Positions 7,656-15,244 of a stretch of 25,041 nucleotides of DNA are shown in pieces (position 1 is the first letter of the stretch; each line of letters starts with the position of its first letter). The stretch covers positions 1 to 25,041 of the forward strand of contig JAUVXS010000004.1 in the NCBI GenBank assembly GCA_030603485.1. Direction: 5' to 3'. The position numbers and the translations under genes were made by a program. The notes under the pieces were generated by a model. It did not search any database, was not told the origin of the DNA, and saw only the letters and a list, made by a program, of their open reading frames with translations. The stretch comes from Dehalococcoidia bacterium. Lineage in GTDB: Bacteria; Chloroflexota; Dehalococcoidia; GIF9; AB-539-J10.

Positions 7656-9251
7656 ATGATAACAGTACAGCTTTATGATACCACCCTAAGGGATGGTGCT
7701 CAGAAGGAAGGGATTTCTTTGTCTGTCGAGGACAAGCTGAAAATTTGCCAGAAGCTGGATGAGCTTGGCATTGACTTCATTGAGGGTGGCCAGCCAGGCT
7801 CTAACCCTAAGGATACTGAATTTTTTGCCAGAACACAGAATTTGCGGTTGACCCATTCCACCCTGGTTGCCTTTGGCAGCACCAGACGCGCGGGTTGCCG
7901 GGTGGAAGAAGACCTTAATCTCCAGGCCTTGCTTGAGGCCAAAACCAAGGTGGTCACTATTGTGGGAAAAGCCTGGGATAAGCAGGTAACCCGGGTCCTG
8001 GAAACAACACTGGAAGAAAACCTCAGCATGATTACAGATTCCATAAGTTACCTCAGAGCAAAAGGGCTCAGGGTTTTCTTCGATGCCGAGCATTTCTTTG
8101 ATGGATATAAAGATGATACTAAATATGCCTTGCAGGTGGTGACGACTGCGGCTAAAGCCGGTGCGGAATACGTAATTCTTTGCGATACCAATGGCGGCAC
8201 CCTGCCACAACAGATAGCAGAGGCTGTTAAAGCTGTTCAAAAGGCAAGCCCTGTTCCTTTGGGCATTCATACCCATAATGATGCCGAACTTGCTGTAGCT
8301 AACTCCCTGGCTGCCGTGGAGGCAGGGGTTATTCAGATTCAGGGTACCATGAATGGGTATGGTGAGCGCTGTGGCAACGCCAATCTCTGTTCCATCATAC
8401 CAAACTTGAAACTCAAGATGGGCATTGATTGCGTTACTGACGAGCAGCTAAACAAGCTCAGTGACGTCTCGCGCTATGTATCAGAACTGGCCAATATGCC
8501 TCATTATAACCGTCTTCCCTATGTGGGCGATGATTCATTCACTCATAAAGGTGGGATTCACGTATCTGGCTTAATGAAATGGAAAGATAGCTACCAGCAC
8601 ATAAACCCGAGTCTAGTAGGCAATCGCCCGCATGTTGTTGTTTCTGAGCTAGCCGGGAAGGGAAGTATTATCTTTAAAGCTAAAGAGCGTGGACTACCTG
8701 TCCCTAAAGGCAAGGAGATTGAGGAGGTGCTGAAGCAAATTAAGCTGTTAGAGAAGCAGGGTTTCCAATACGATGTTGCCGAGGCCTCCCTTGATCTTCT
8801 GATTCGCCGGGCTCAGCCCGACTATCGGCCACCTTTCGAGCTGGTTGACTTCATGGTGGTGGTAGAGAAACGGCGCCGTCCGCCCACCAGAGGAAACCAA
8901 GAAGAGACATTGTCAGAAGCTACTATTAAGGTCAAGGTGGATAACAGGATAGTGCATACGGCTGCTGAGGGCGATGGCCCGGTCAACGCCCTCGACCAGG
9001 CTCTGCGCAAAGCTTTACTCCAGTTCTATCCTGACCTGACTGTTGTAGAACTTATTGATTATAAGGTGCGCATCCTCGAAGAAACCGCAGGCACTGCATC
9101 ACAGATCCGGGTGCTCATTGAGTCCAGCGACGGCAAGGAAAACTGGCGGACGGTAGGGAGCTCCACTAACATCATCGAAGCTAGCTGGCTGGCCGTGGCC
9201 GACAGCATTGAGTACTGGCTGACAAAGCAGGCTGGCAAGGAAAAGGACTGA
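7656..9251 (+). CDS. cimA: (R)-citramalate synthase
   Basis: CimA condenses pyruvate with acetyl-CoA to citramalate, which LeuCD and LeuB convert to 2-oxobutyrate for isoleucine. At 531 residues it has the usual length. The DRE-TIM barrel starts DTTLRDGAQKEGISLS, where LeuA has GEQAAGASL. It continues with the GGQPGSNPKD segment, HTHNDAELAVANSL with the metal histidines, and NGYGERCGNANLCSI, which are features of the long CimA group rather than LeuA. A C-terminal LeuA dimer domain (from about residue 410, with GDGPVNALDQALRKAL) is the expected site of isoleucine feedback. The ATG at 7656 follows AAGGGAA at a suitable distance and lies 11 bases after the leuB stop. It is the last gene of the run. 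Confidence 0.94.
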   Translation: MITVQLYDTTLRDGAQKEGISLSVEDKLKICQKLDELGIDFIEGGQPGSNPKDTEFFARTQNLRLTHSTLVAFGSTRRAGCRVEEDLNLQALLEAKTKVVTIVGKAWDKQVTRVLETTLEENLSMITDSISYLRAKGLRVFFDAEHFFDGYKDDTKYALQVVTTAAKAGAEYVILCDTNGGTLPQQIAEAVKAVQKASPVPLGIHTHNDAELAVANSLAAVEAGVIQIQGTMNGYGERCGNANLCSIIPNLKLKMGIDCVTDEQLNKLSDVSRYVSELANMPHYNRLPYVGDDSFTHKGGIHVSGLMKWKDSYQHINPSLVGNRPHVVVSELAGKGSIIFKAKERGLPVPKGKEIEEVLKQIKLLEKQGFQYDVAEASLDLLIRRAQPDYRPPFELVDFMVVVEKRRRPPTRGNQEETLSEATIKVKVDNRIVHTAAEGDGPVNALDQALRKALLQFYPDLTVVELIDYKVRILEETAGTASQIRVLIESSDGKENWRTVGSSTNIIEASWLAVADSIEYWLTKQAGKEKD

Positions 9252-9352
9252 CTTTCGTTACATGTCTGCGGCCGTTATCGGAAATTCTTAACCTCGGGAA
9301 GAAACGCCGAAAGTGTAAAATGAACATAATAGTAAATATGGGCAGGTAAAGT

Positions 9353-9605
9353 GTGACGCTTGAAAGAAAAATAGCAAATCTATTTCGCATGGATGAGAAA
9401 GCACGTCGGCGTCATTCTAATTCCCTGGAGTGGTTATTCGCGCTTTTCTATGATTCCGCTTATCGGTTTGGCATTCTGGAGCAGGGTCTGGCTTGACTGG
9501 CGGTCTCTTGCTCCAATTATCATTGTGCTTCTATGGGTATGGTTTAATCTGCGAATCTTTCCCGAACGGAAAAGCACCAATAAATTGGGCAACTACGGTT
9601 TTTAA
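9353..9605 (+). pseudogene. DUF6653-like small membrane protein gene, frameshifted and truncated
   Basis: A reading frame from GTG 9353 gives MTLERKIANLFRMDEKARRRHSN and then leaves the family pattern. The neighbouring frame continues PWSGYSRFSMIPLIG, LAFWSRVWLDW and LLWVWFNLRIFP to a stop at 9603-9605. Removing one T in AATTCCC (about 9419-9423) joins both halves into the pattern I remember for DUF6653 proteins (RHANPWSVWTRF, then WSRVW, then LWLNPR-LFP). The joined product would be about 83 residues and stops early compared with that family, right where it runs into the 3' end of the opposite hydrolase gene (4-base overlap). A single sequencing or assembly error could explain the frameshift but not the missing C-terminus. 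Function unknown. Confidence 0.6.
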
Positions 9606-10366
9606 ACGGCTCGGCACCTCGCCTTCAACCAGTCCAGGACGAAAGCTATCACTGCTTCTTCGAGGCGCATTTTGTGCCTGGCACCGGGTATTATTTTTAA
9701 CTCTTTGGGTTCTTTAGCCTTCTGGTAGAGTTTATGTGCGTGCTCCAGGGGTATTAATTCGTCAGCATCTCCATGAACCAAAAGCAAGGGACGGGGGGAA
9801 ATTTTATCAATCCACTTGATTGGAGAGACGGTCTCAAATCCCTCTTCCCATTCTTCTATTGAGGGTGGGAAATCTTTATCCCTTATTGCCCCGATTTGGC
9901 GAAACCGTTGGATGGTGTCCAGAGGCGTTTCTCTTTGGTGAAGAGAACGGAAATCCGCAGGGCAGGCACAGGTTGCCACCAAAGATACTCCAGGGTCACG
10001 GGCCGCGGTATAAACAGAGACCGCCGCCCCTCCGCTAAATCCAAGCAAGCAAAAACGGGTCCTATTTACTTCCTCTAGGTTATACAGGAAATCAAGGGCG
10101 GCCTGTAAATCTCGACTCCAGCCCAGAATGTCTAAGTTACCTTCGCTCTTTCCCGTCCCACGGAAGTTAAAGATTAAGGTGATGAAGCCAGCATGGCAGA
10201 AGCGCTGCGCCAGCAGCGTATATCCCCTGTCGGTGGGGTCAGGGGGGGCAGCCGGAATGCCATGGCAGATGCACAGGGCAGGGTGAAGCCTGTCCTTCGA
10301 TGGAATATGAAGCTCGCCGGCAAGCTCAAGTCCGTCGGATTTCAGACGAATTTCTCTTATTTCCAT
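9602..10366 (-). CDS. Alpha/beta hydrolase (serine esterase/peptidase-like)
   Basis: The 254 residues form a complete single-domain alpha/beta hydrolase without signal peptide, so it should act in the cytoplasm. The strand ALCICHGIP carries the oxyanion HG (35-36). FNFRGTGKSEG (66-76) is typical of the family. The nucleophile elbow is GFSGG (Ser111), the acid lies in HGDADELIP (Asp202 is the likeliest), and the base is His231 in ARHKM. The triad is therefore complete. The substrate cannot be read from the sequence; the closest general match is the dienelactone hydrolase/acylaminoacyl-peptidase group. The neighbours give no clue. The gene converges on the DUF6653-like pseudogene, and REP-like repeats lie upstream. 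Confidence 0.88.
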   Translation of the reverse strand: MEIREIRLKSDGLELAGELHIPSKDRLHPALCICHGIPAAPPDPTDRGYTLLAQRFCHAGFITLIFNFRGTGKSEGNLDILGWSRDLQAALDFLYNLEEVNRTRFCLLGFSGGAAVSVYTAARDPGVSLVATCACPADFRSLHQRETPLDTIQRFRQIGAIRDKDFPPSIEEWEEGFETVSPIKWIDKISPRPLLLVHGDADELIPLEHAHKLYQKAKEPKELKIIPGARHKMRLEEAVIAFVLDWLKARCRAV

Positions 10367-10423
10367 CTATTATCAATCCTATAAATTTGCTCTACAGTTA
10401 ATTGAATAAATCATTATAATTTT

Positions 10424-10533
10424 CTCTCCCCTGGCGGAGGAGAGCTTATACCCCACAAAATCTTTGATTTGGCAGGGTGAAAGAGAGAGGGAAATTCACC
10501 CTCACCGTAGCCCTCTCCCTTCGAGGGAGATGG
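10424..10533. repeat. Composite of two inverted REP-like palindromic units
   Basis: Two units of the type seen at 176-208 face each other. Left unit: CTCTCC (10424-10429) pairs with GGAGAG (10439-10444), ending in AGGGTGAA (10474-10481). Right unit: TTCACCCT (10495-10502) leads into TCTCCCT (10514-10520), loop TCG, AGGGAGA (10524-10530). AGGGTGAA and TTCACCCT form a perfect 8-bp inverted repeat around 13 bases. The paired, head-to-head layout resembles REP/BIME elements. It lies between the rhomboid and hydrolase genes, both on the minus strand. Confidence 0.65.
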
Positions 10534-10587
10534 TTTTATACTAGATCATACGGAAGACTATGAGTTTAGGTGGGATGGTTCAAAGAG

Positions 10588-11196
10588 TCAAAAATAATAG
10601 ACTCGTCTTCTCCTCCTGAAAATGAAACCCACTACGAGCCCAAGCAGCAAACCTCCAATGTGAGCTTGCCAGGCTATCCCGGAGAAGAGGAAAGAGATGA
10701 AGACGAGGATTATGATTGCTATCCAAAGTGGCATGGGGACAGGGATGGGAAATATAAGGACCGGTACTTTGGGGACCATTACCGCCAGGGCTCCACCAAA
10801 GGCAAAAATGCCTCCCGAGGCTCCTATTCCTACTGAAAATGGGTTAGCGAGAATGGCGAAGAGAATATTCCCCGCCAGCCCTCCCAGAAAAAATACCGCC
10901 AGGAAAGTTCTCTCTCCTGCTGCCCGGATGAGGAAGCTACCCAGAAAATACAGGCTTATCATATTGAATAATATGTGGGTAAGACCGCCGTGGACAAACA
11001 TGCTGCTTATAATGGTCCAGGGGTGCTGAGAGAGCTCGTCTGGTTTCAAGCCAAGAAAGAGGACAACCTCATTGACGACTTCATTATTTTGTACAATGGG
11101 ATACGGACCTATCACTATCTCGATAACGAAGATTAAGACATTTAGAGCTATTAAAAACCAGAGGACATTCAAATTGACGGGACGATAGGTTCGCAT
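10588..11196 (-). CDS. Rhomboid family intramembrane serine protease
   Basis: The 202 residues contain about six membrane helices, the core rhomboid fold. The hallmarks are present in order: HPWTIISSMFVHGGLTHILFN (about 58-78; split by a loop after the first helix), the glycine-rich GIGASGG with the catalytic Ser127, and WQAHIGG with the catalytic His179, which form the Ser-His dyad inside the membrane. It should cleave single-pass membrane proteins within or near the lipid bilayer; the substrate is unknown. The C-terminus is a short arginine-rich tail. No Shine-Dalgarno sequence precedes the ATG, and a strong promoter-like pair ends only six bases upstream, suggesting a leaderless mRNA. Confidence 0.93.
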   Translation of the reverse strand: MRTYRPVNLNVLWFLIALNVLIFVIEIVIGPYPIVQNNEVVNEVVLFLGLKPDELSQHPWTIISSMFVHGGLTHILFNMISLYFLGSFLIRAAGERTFLAVFFLGGLAGNILFAILANPFSVGIGASGGIFAFGGALAVMVPKVPVLIFPIPVPMPLWIAIIILVFISFLFSGIAWQAHIGGLLLGLVVGFIFRRRRRVYYF

Positions 11197-11202
11197 TGTG
11201 CA

Positions 11203-11232
11203 ATTATAGATTAAATCTGGCTTCTAGTTCAA
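11203..11232 (-). promoter_or_regulatory. Putative promoter of the rhomboid gene (leaderless start)
   Basis: On the minus strand TTGAAC (11232-11227) is followed after 18 bases by a perfect TATAAT (11208-11203). The start codon is at 11196, so transcription would begin at or very near the A of the ATG. Confidence 0.5.
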
Positions 11233-11267
11233 CAAGCTGTGTTAAGGATCTGGTGAGTTATGATGTA

Positions 11268-11297
11268 TTGTAATATCCAGTGAGGTATGCTTATAAT
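11268..11297 (+). promoter_or_regulatory. Putative promoter of the STT3 gene and glycan island
   Basis: TTGTAA (11268-11273), 18 bases, then a perfect TATAAT (11292-11297) preceded by TGCT. It faces the STT3 gene, leaving a leader of about 40 bases. It is back to back with the rhomboid promoter. Confidence 0.45.
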
Positions 11298-11345
11298 AGG
11301 GAGAATATTTAGGCTGGCAAGATATTTCCTTTGCGGGCATTTTAA

Positions 11346-13715
11346 GTGAGCGAGCAGAGTCCAGAGCAAAAAAGAAAACTTCCCCCAATAGCCATAGTGG
11401 GCATAATTCTGGCAGTCCTCTGTGGGATCTCATTATACATACGCATAGCCCTACCTTACGACCAAATTTTTGTCAATGACTGGATCTGGTTTCGAGAGAC
11501 TGATGCCTATTATTACATACGTAACATAGAAAATCTGGTTAATAACTTTCCGCACTTCAATTCCTTTGACCCCTATATGATCTACCCCGGTGGTGGAGGA
11601 GGACTTGCTCGGCCATTCTTCCCCTGGCTTGTGGCTGCCATTGGTCTGCTGGTCAGCGGGGGAGCACCAACTCAGCATACCATTGAGGTGGTGGGTGCTT
11701 ACATGCCTGCTATTCTGGGCACTCTGACACTCATCCCGGTGTACTTTATCGGCAAGGAATTGTTTAACCGCTGGGTGGGCGTAATTTCAGCCGCCCTGGT
11801 TGTCATCTTGCCTGGCGAATTTCTGCATCGTTCCCTGCTTGGCTTTACCGACCACCATGTAGCTGAGACTTTGTTGAGCACCGTGTGCATACTATTTATA
11901 ATAATGGCCATTAAGCGAGCACGAGAAAGAGAGATTTCCTTCGGCAATCTTATAAGTAGAGACCGGTCAAAAATAACCAAACCTCTCGTCTATACCCTGT
12001 TCGCTGGCATCTTCCTGGGTATATATCTCCTTAACTGGCAAGGTGGGCTGTTGTTAGCCTTCATTATATTTGCTTACCTGGTGATTCAGTTCATCGTGGA
12101 CCACTTAAGGCATAAATCGAGCGACTATCTGTGTATTGTGGGCACTCCTCTTTTCCTTATTGCTTTCCTCATGCTTCTCCCCATATTGGGCAATAGCAGC
12201 CTGGATACTATTTCTCGTGTATCTCTGCCAATTGCCATAGTGGTACCCATAGTCTTAAGTGTTATCTCACGACTCATGGCAGGCAGGGCCTGGAAGCCTG
12301 TTTACTATCCCTTGACCTTGCTGGGACTGGCTGGAATCGGACTTGCTGCTTTGCATGCCATCAATCCCTCTTTGTTTCAGTCCATGCTCGACAAATTTGG
12401 CATCTTCACTACGGGTGGCGCTATGTTGACTGTTTTGGAAGCGCAACCCCTTCTTTTACCCGGCGGAGTGTTCACCCTGCAGATAGCCTGGGCCAACTTC
12501 ACCACCTCCTTCTTCATCTCATTTGTTTCCTTTGGCATGCTTATTTACGTCGCTATTAAGGAAAAAAGTGCCGACAAAACCTTCTTCCTGATATGGAGCA
12601 TAATAATGTTGATGGCGGTCCTGGGGCAGCGCCGCTTCGGTTACTACTATGCCGTAAATGCTGCCTTGCTCACAGGGTCTTTCTCCTGGAAAATGCTGGA
12701 CATTGCTGGCCTACGCAAATTACTGGCCAAGTCTAAGGAAGTAGTGGGGGCGGTTAAGAAGGTTAAGAAATTTAAGAAAAGGGAAAAGAAGGCCAGGGAA
12801 CAAACGAAGCCAAAAACATTTATGCAGCCCAGAGGTGTCTGGGTAAGGGTCATCGTTGTCGGAATAGTCATCTTTTTACTCGTCTTCCTCCCAAGTATTC
12901 TCCAGGCCAGAGCACTCGGCAGGGTACCAAACTATATTATGGACGAGGGGTGGTATAGCTCGCTTCAGTGGCTAAAGGATAACAGTCCCGAGCCTTTTGA
13001 TGACCCCGATTTCTATTATGAGCTATACCCGCCACGGACTGACTTTGAATATCCCGAGACTGCCTACGGCGTGATGTCCTGGTGGGACTATGGCTACTTC
13101 ATAATGCAAATTGCCCATCGCATACCCAACGCCAATCCTGGCCAGGTTGGGGCCAAAAAAGCCGCCCAGTTCTTCATCGCCCAGAATGAAAGCTCAGCCA
13201 ACGAAATCGCGGACAGGTTAGGTTCGAAATATGTAGTGATTGACTATGCAATGCCGATTACCAAGTTCCACGCCATGCCGGAGTGGGCTGACATTAGCCA
13301 GGATGAGTTTTACGAAATTTATTACTCGCCGACGCAAGATGGGTTACTAGAACCAGTGCGGTTATACTACCCCGCTTACTATCAATCCACTGTAGTCAGG
13401 CTCTACAACTTTGATGGCAAAGCCGTGGCTCCCACGGCATCGGTAGTCATATCTTACGAAGAAAAGGTAACCAGTGGAGGAGATGAGTATAAGGAAATCA
13501 CCGATGCCCTGTCCTTTCCCACTTATGAAGCAGCCAAGGCCTATATATCAAGCCAGGACGCGGGAAATTATAAAATAGTGAGTGCCAATCCCTTTGATAG
13601 CCCCGTGCCTCTTGAAGAATTGAACAGCTATGAGCTCATATATCCCGATCCCGGAGCCACAATAACCACAACAACTGTGAAAATTTTTGAGTATCTTGGC
13701 CCAGGTCAGTCCTGA
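11346..13715 (+). CDS. STT3/PglB/AglB-type oligosaccharyltransferase
   Basis: The 789-residue membrane protein has the layout of STT3 enzymes, which move a lipid-linked oligosaccharide onto asparagine of exported proteins. The N-terminal half consists of many membrane helices with the catalytic loops: ETDAYYY (Asp53, the metal-binding DxD-like site) and FTDHHVAE (Asp169-His170-His171). After a lysine-rich cytoplasmic stretch (about 460-495) and a last helix comes the external C-terminal domain with the sequon-reading motif WWDYG (579-583). All key motifs are intact, so it should be active. The start is GTG 11346 with a poor Shine-Dalgarno; no better one exists nearby. The sugar-nucleotide and glycosyltransferase genes downstream are the natural source of its glycan. 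Bacterial STT3 genes are uncommon outside a few groups. Confidence 0.92.
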   Translation: MSEQSPEQKRKLPPIAIVGIILAVLCGISLYIRIALPYDQIFVNDWIWFRETDAYYYIRNIENLVNNFPHFNSFDPYMIYPGGGGGLARPFFPWLVAAIGLLVSGGAPTQHTIEVVGAYMPAILGTLTLIPVYFIGKELFNRWVGVISAALVVILPGEFLHRSLLGFTDHHVAETLLSTVCILFIIMAIKRAREREISFGNLISRDRSKITKPLVYTLFAGIFLGIYLLNWQGGLLLAFIIFAYLVIQFIVDHLRHKSSDYLCIVGTPLFLIAFLMLLPILGNSSLDTISRVSLPIAIVVPIVLSVISRLMAGRAWKPVYYPLTLLGLAGIGLAALHAINPSLFQSMLDKFGIFTTGGAMLTVLEAQPLLLPGGVFTLQIAWANFTTSFFISFVSFGMLIYVAIKEKSADKTFFLIWSIIMLMAVLGQRRFGYYYAVNAALLTGSFSWKMLDIAGLRKLLAKSKEVVGAVKKVKKFKKREKKAREQTKPKTFMQPRGVWVRVIVVGIVIFLLVFLPSILQARALGRVPNYIMDEGWYSSLQWLKDNSPEPFDDPDFYYELYPPRTDFEYPETAYGVMSWWDYGYFIMQIAHRIPNANPGQVGAKKAAQFFIAQNESSANEIADRLGSKYVVIDYAMPITKFHAMPEWADISQDEFYEIYYSPTQDGLLEPVRLYYPAYYQSTVVRLYNFDGKAVAPTASVVISYEEKVTSGGDEYKEITDALSFPTYEAAKAYISSQDAGNYKIVSANPFDSPVPLEELNSYELIYPDPGATITTTTVKIFEYLGPGQS

Positions 13716-13723
13716 ATAGAAAC

Positions 13724-13774
13724 ACAGCCACCATTACCGGTGGGGCTGGATTTATTGGCTCTCATTTCATAAGC
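13724..13774 (+). pseudogene. Vestige of an extended-SDR sugar epimerase N-terminus
   Basis: In the gap after the STT3 gene the frame starting at 13724 reads TATITGGAGFIGSHFISL. TGGAGFIGSH is the canonical NAD-binding fingerprint of UDP-glucose/UDP-GlcNAc 4-epimerases and dehydratases. No ATG or GTG start precedes it and nothing after it resembles an epimerase; the frame runs on, without stop, into the dehydrogenase gene. I read it as a remnant left by a deletion or recombination. Confidence 0.5.
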
Positions 13775-13846
13775 TTGGAATTCAGATGTTACGAACTGTT
13801 GTATTGTGCTAAACTTGGAGTGGCGAGATATGAAAGAGAGGTGACT

Positions 13847-15151
13847 TTGTTACGGCTGGAAGAAAAAATCAGGGACAAGTCGGCTGCAATAGGTATCGTT
13901 GGGATTGGTTATGTAGGACTTCCGCTGGCTGTCGCCTTTGCCATGGCAGGCTTCAAGGTGCTGGGATTTGACATCCGGCAAAAAAACGTGGATTCGGTCA
14001 ACCGGGGCAAGTCCTATATCGCCGATGTTTCCAGTGACAGCCTCTCCTCGGTAGTGACAGGGAAATTCTTGGAGGCAACCACAGACCAGAGCCGCCTTGG
14101 GGAGGTAGATGCCATCTGCATCTGTGTTCCCACTCCGCTGACCACGACGAAAGACCCGGACCTTTCTTACGTGATTCACGAATCCGAGGCAATATCAAAA
14201 TATCTCCGGCCCGGACAACTTGTGGTCTTAGAAAGCACCACTTACCCCGGCACTACCAAACAGGTGGTACTGCCCAACTTAGAGTCATCGGGGCTTCGAT
14301 GCGGCATTGACTTCTACCTGGCTTATTCACCAGAGCGCGTCGACCCGGGCAGCAAAGACCATAACGTTAGAAACACTCCTAAAATCGTCGGCGGCATAGA
14401 CCCCCAGTCCACTCAACTGGCTCAGCTTCTTTATTCCCAGATTGCCGGCGCGGTACTTCCGGTCTCGTGTCCCGAGGTAGCTGAGATGACCAAGATTTTT
14501 GAGAACGTCTTCCGCAGTGTGAACATCGCCCTGGTCAATGAGCTTGCCCATCTTTGTGAGAGGATGGGTTTAAGTGTCTGGGAAGTTATTGACGCTGCTT
14601 CTACCAAGCCTTTCGGATACATGCCCTTTTATCCCGGCCCCGGCATTGGCGGACATTGCATCCCGCTCGACCCCTATTACCTGGCAAACAAAGCCCGGGA
14701 GCTTGATTTTCATACCAGGTTCATCGAGCTCGCCGCCGAAATCAACGAGCACATGCCTTATCACGTCGTTTCTCGAATTCTTGAAGTCTTAAACACCAGA
14801 GGCAAAAGCTTAAATGGAGCCAAAATCCTTGTCCTTGGCGTAGCTTACAAGAAAGACGTTGAAGATACCAGGGAGTCTCCCTCGTTGAAAATAGTTCAGC
14901 TTCTTCGTGAGAAGGGGGCTGAGGTAAACTACAATGACCCTTACGTACCTCAGATTCATGTGCCCGCAGGCGACATGGAATCGGTGGAACTCAGTGGTGA
15001 ATGCCTGGCCTCGATGGACTGTGTCGTCATAGCTGCTGACCACAGCTGTTATAATGTGGAGCAGATAATAACCTGTTCGAAACTGGTTTTTGATACACGC
15101 GGAGTCACCAGAGGGCTAAAAAGCGATAATATAGTCAGGTTGGGAGAGTGA
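13847..15151 (+). CDS. UDP-HexNAc 6-dehydrogenase (WecC/WbpA/TviB type)
   Basis: This 434-residue nucleotide-sugar dehydrogenase oxidises C6 of a UDP-N-acetylhexosamine to the uronate with two NAD. Visible are the NAD fingerprint GIVGIGYVGLPL (16-27), VPTPL, ESTTYPGTT, SPERVDPG, the active-site Cys271 in GPGIGGHCIPLDPYYL, and KKDVEDTRESPSL in the C-terminal domain. The last two are typical of the UDP-GlcNAc/ManNAc/GalNAc group rather than UDP-glucose dehydrogenase. With the UDP-GlcNAc 2-epimerase next door, UDP-ManNAcA is the likeliest product, but WbpA-like use of UDP-GlcNAc cannot be excluded. I chose TTG 13847 because AGAGAGG (13835-13841) lies five bases upstream. An upstream TTG at 13775 would add 24 unconserved residues. 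Confidence 0.9.
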   Translation: MLRLEEKIRDKSAAIGIVGIGYVGLPLAVAFAMAGFKVLGFDIRQKNVDSVNRGKSYIADVSSDSLSSVVTGKFLEATTDQSRLGEVDAICICVPTPLTTTKDPDLSYVIHESEAISKYLRPGQLVVLESTTYPGTTKQVVLPNLESSGLRCGIDFYLAYSPERVDPGSKDHNVRNTPKIVGGIDPQSTQLAQLLYSQIAGAVLPVSCPEVAEMTKIFENVFRSVNIALVNELAHLCERMGLSVWEVIDAASTKPFGYMPFYPGPGIGGHCIPLDPYYLANKARELDFHTRFIELAAEINEHMPYHVVSRILEVLNTRGKSLNGAKILVLGVAYKKDVEDTRESPSLKIVQLLREKGAEVNYNDPYVPQIHVPAGDMESVELSGECLASMDCVVIAADHSCYNVEQIITCSKLVFDTRGVTRGLKSDNIVRLGE

Positions 15152-15244
15152 TATGCGGGGAAAAAGACCGTAGGGACTGATAGACCGCTTGTGCTTATGA
15201 GACATGATATTGATATGGTCACAATCCTGAGAACAGAATCATGA
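15152..15244 (+). other. Possible scrap of a polysaccharide-deacetylase-like gene
   Basis: The 89-base gap before the epimerase gene holds an open frame with RPLVLMRHDIDM (15182-15217), ending at a TGA that overlaps the epimerase ATG. The LLRHD[VI]D pattern is the metal-site segment of many deacetylase-like sugar proteins, as far as I remember. The match is short, so this may be chance. Confidence 0.2.

Noticed and set aside
7686..8276. 196-residue minus-strand frame inside cimA
   Set aside because: No family pattern and no ribosome site; cimA on the other strand is beyond doubt.
9820..10078. Plus-strand frames over the hydrolase gene
   Set aside because: The opposite strand encodes a hydrolase with a complete Ser-Asp-His triad; these frames are shadows.
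13731..13743. CCACC/GGTGG pairing after the STT3 stop as a terminator
   Set aside because: The stem is short, no T-run follows, and the bases are explained by the epimerase fingerprint codons.
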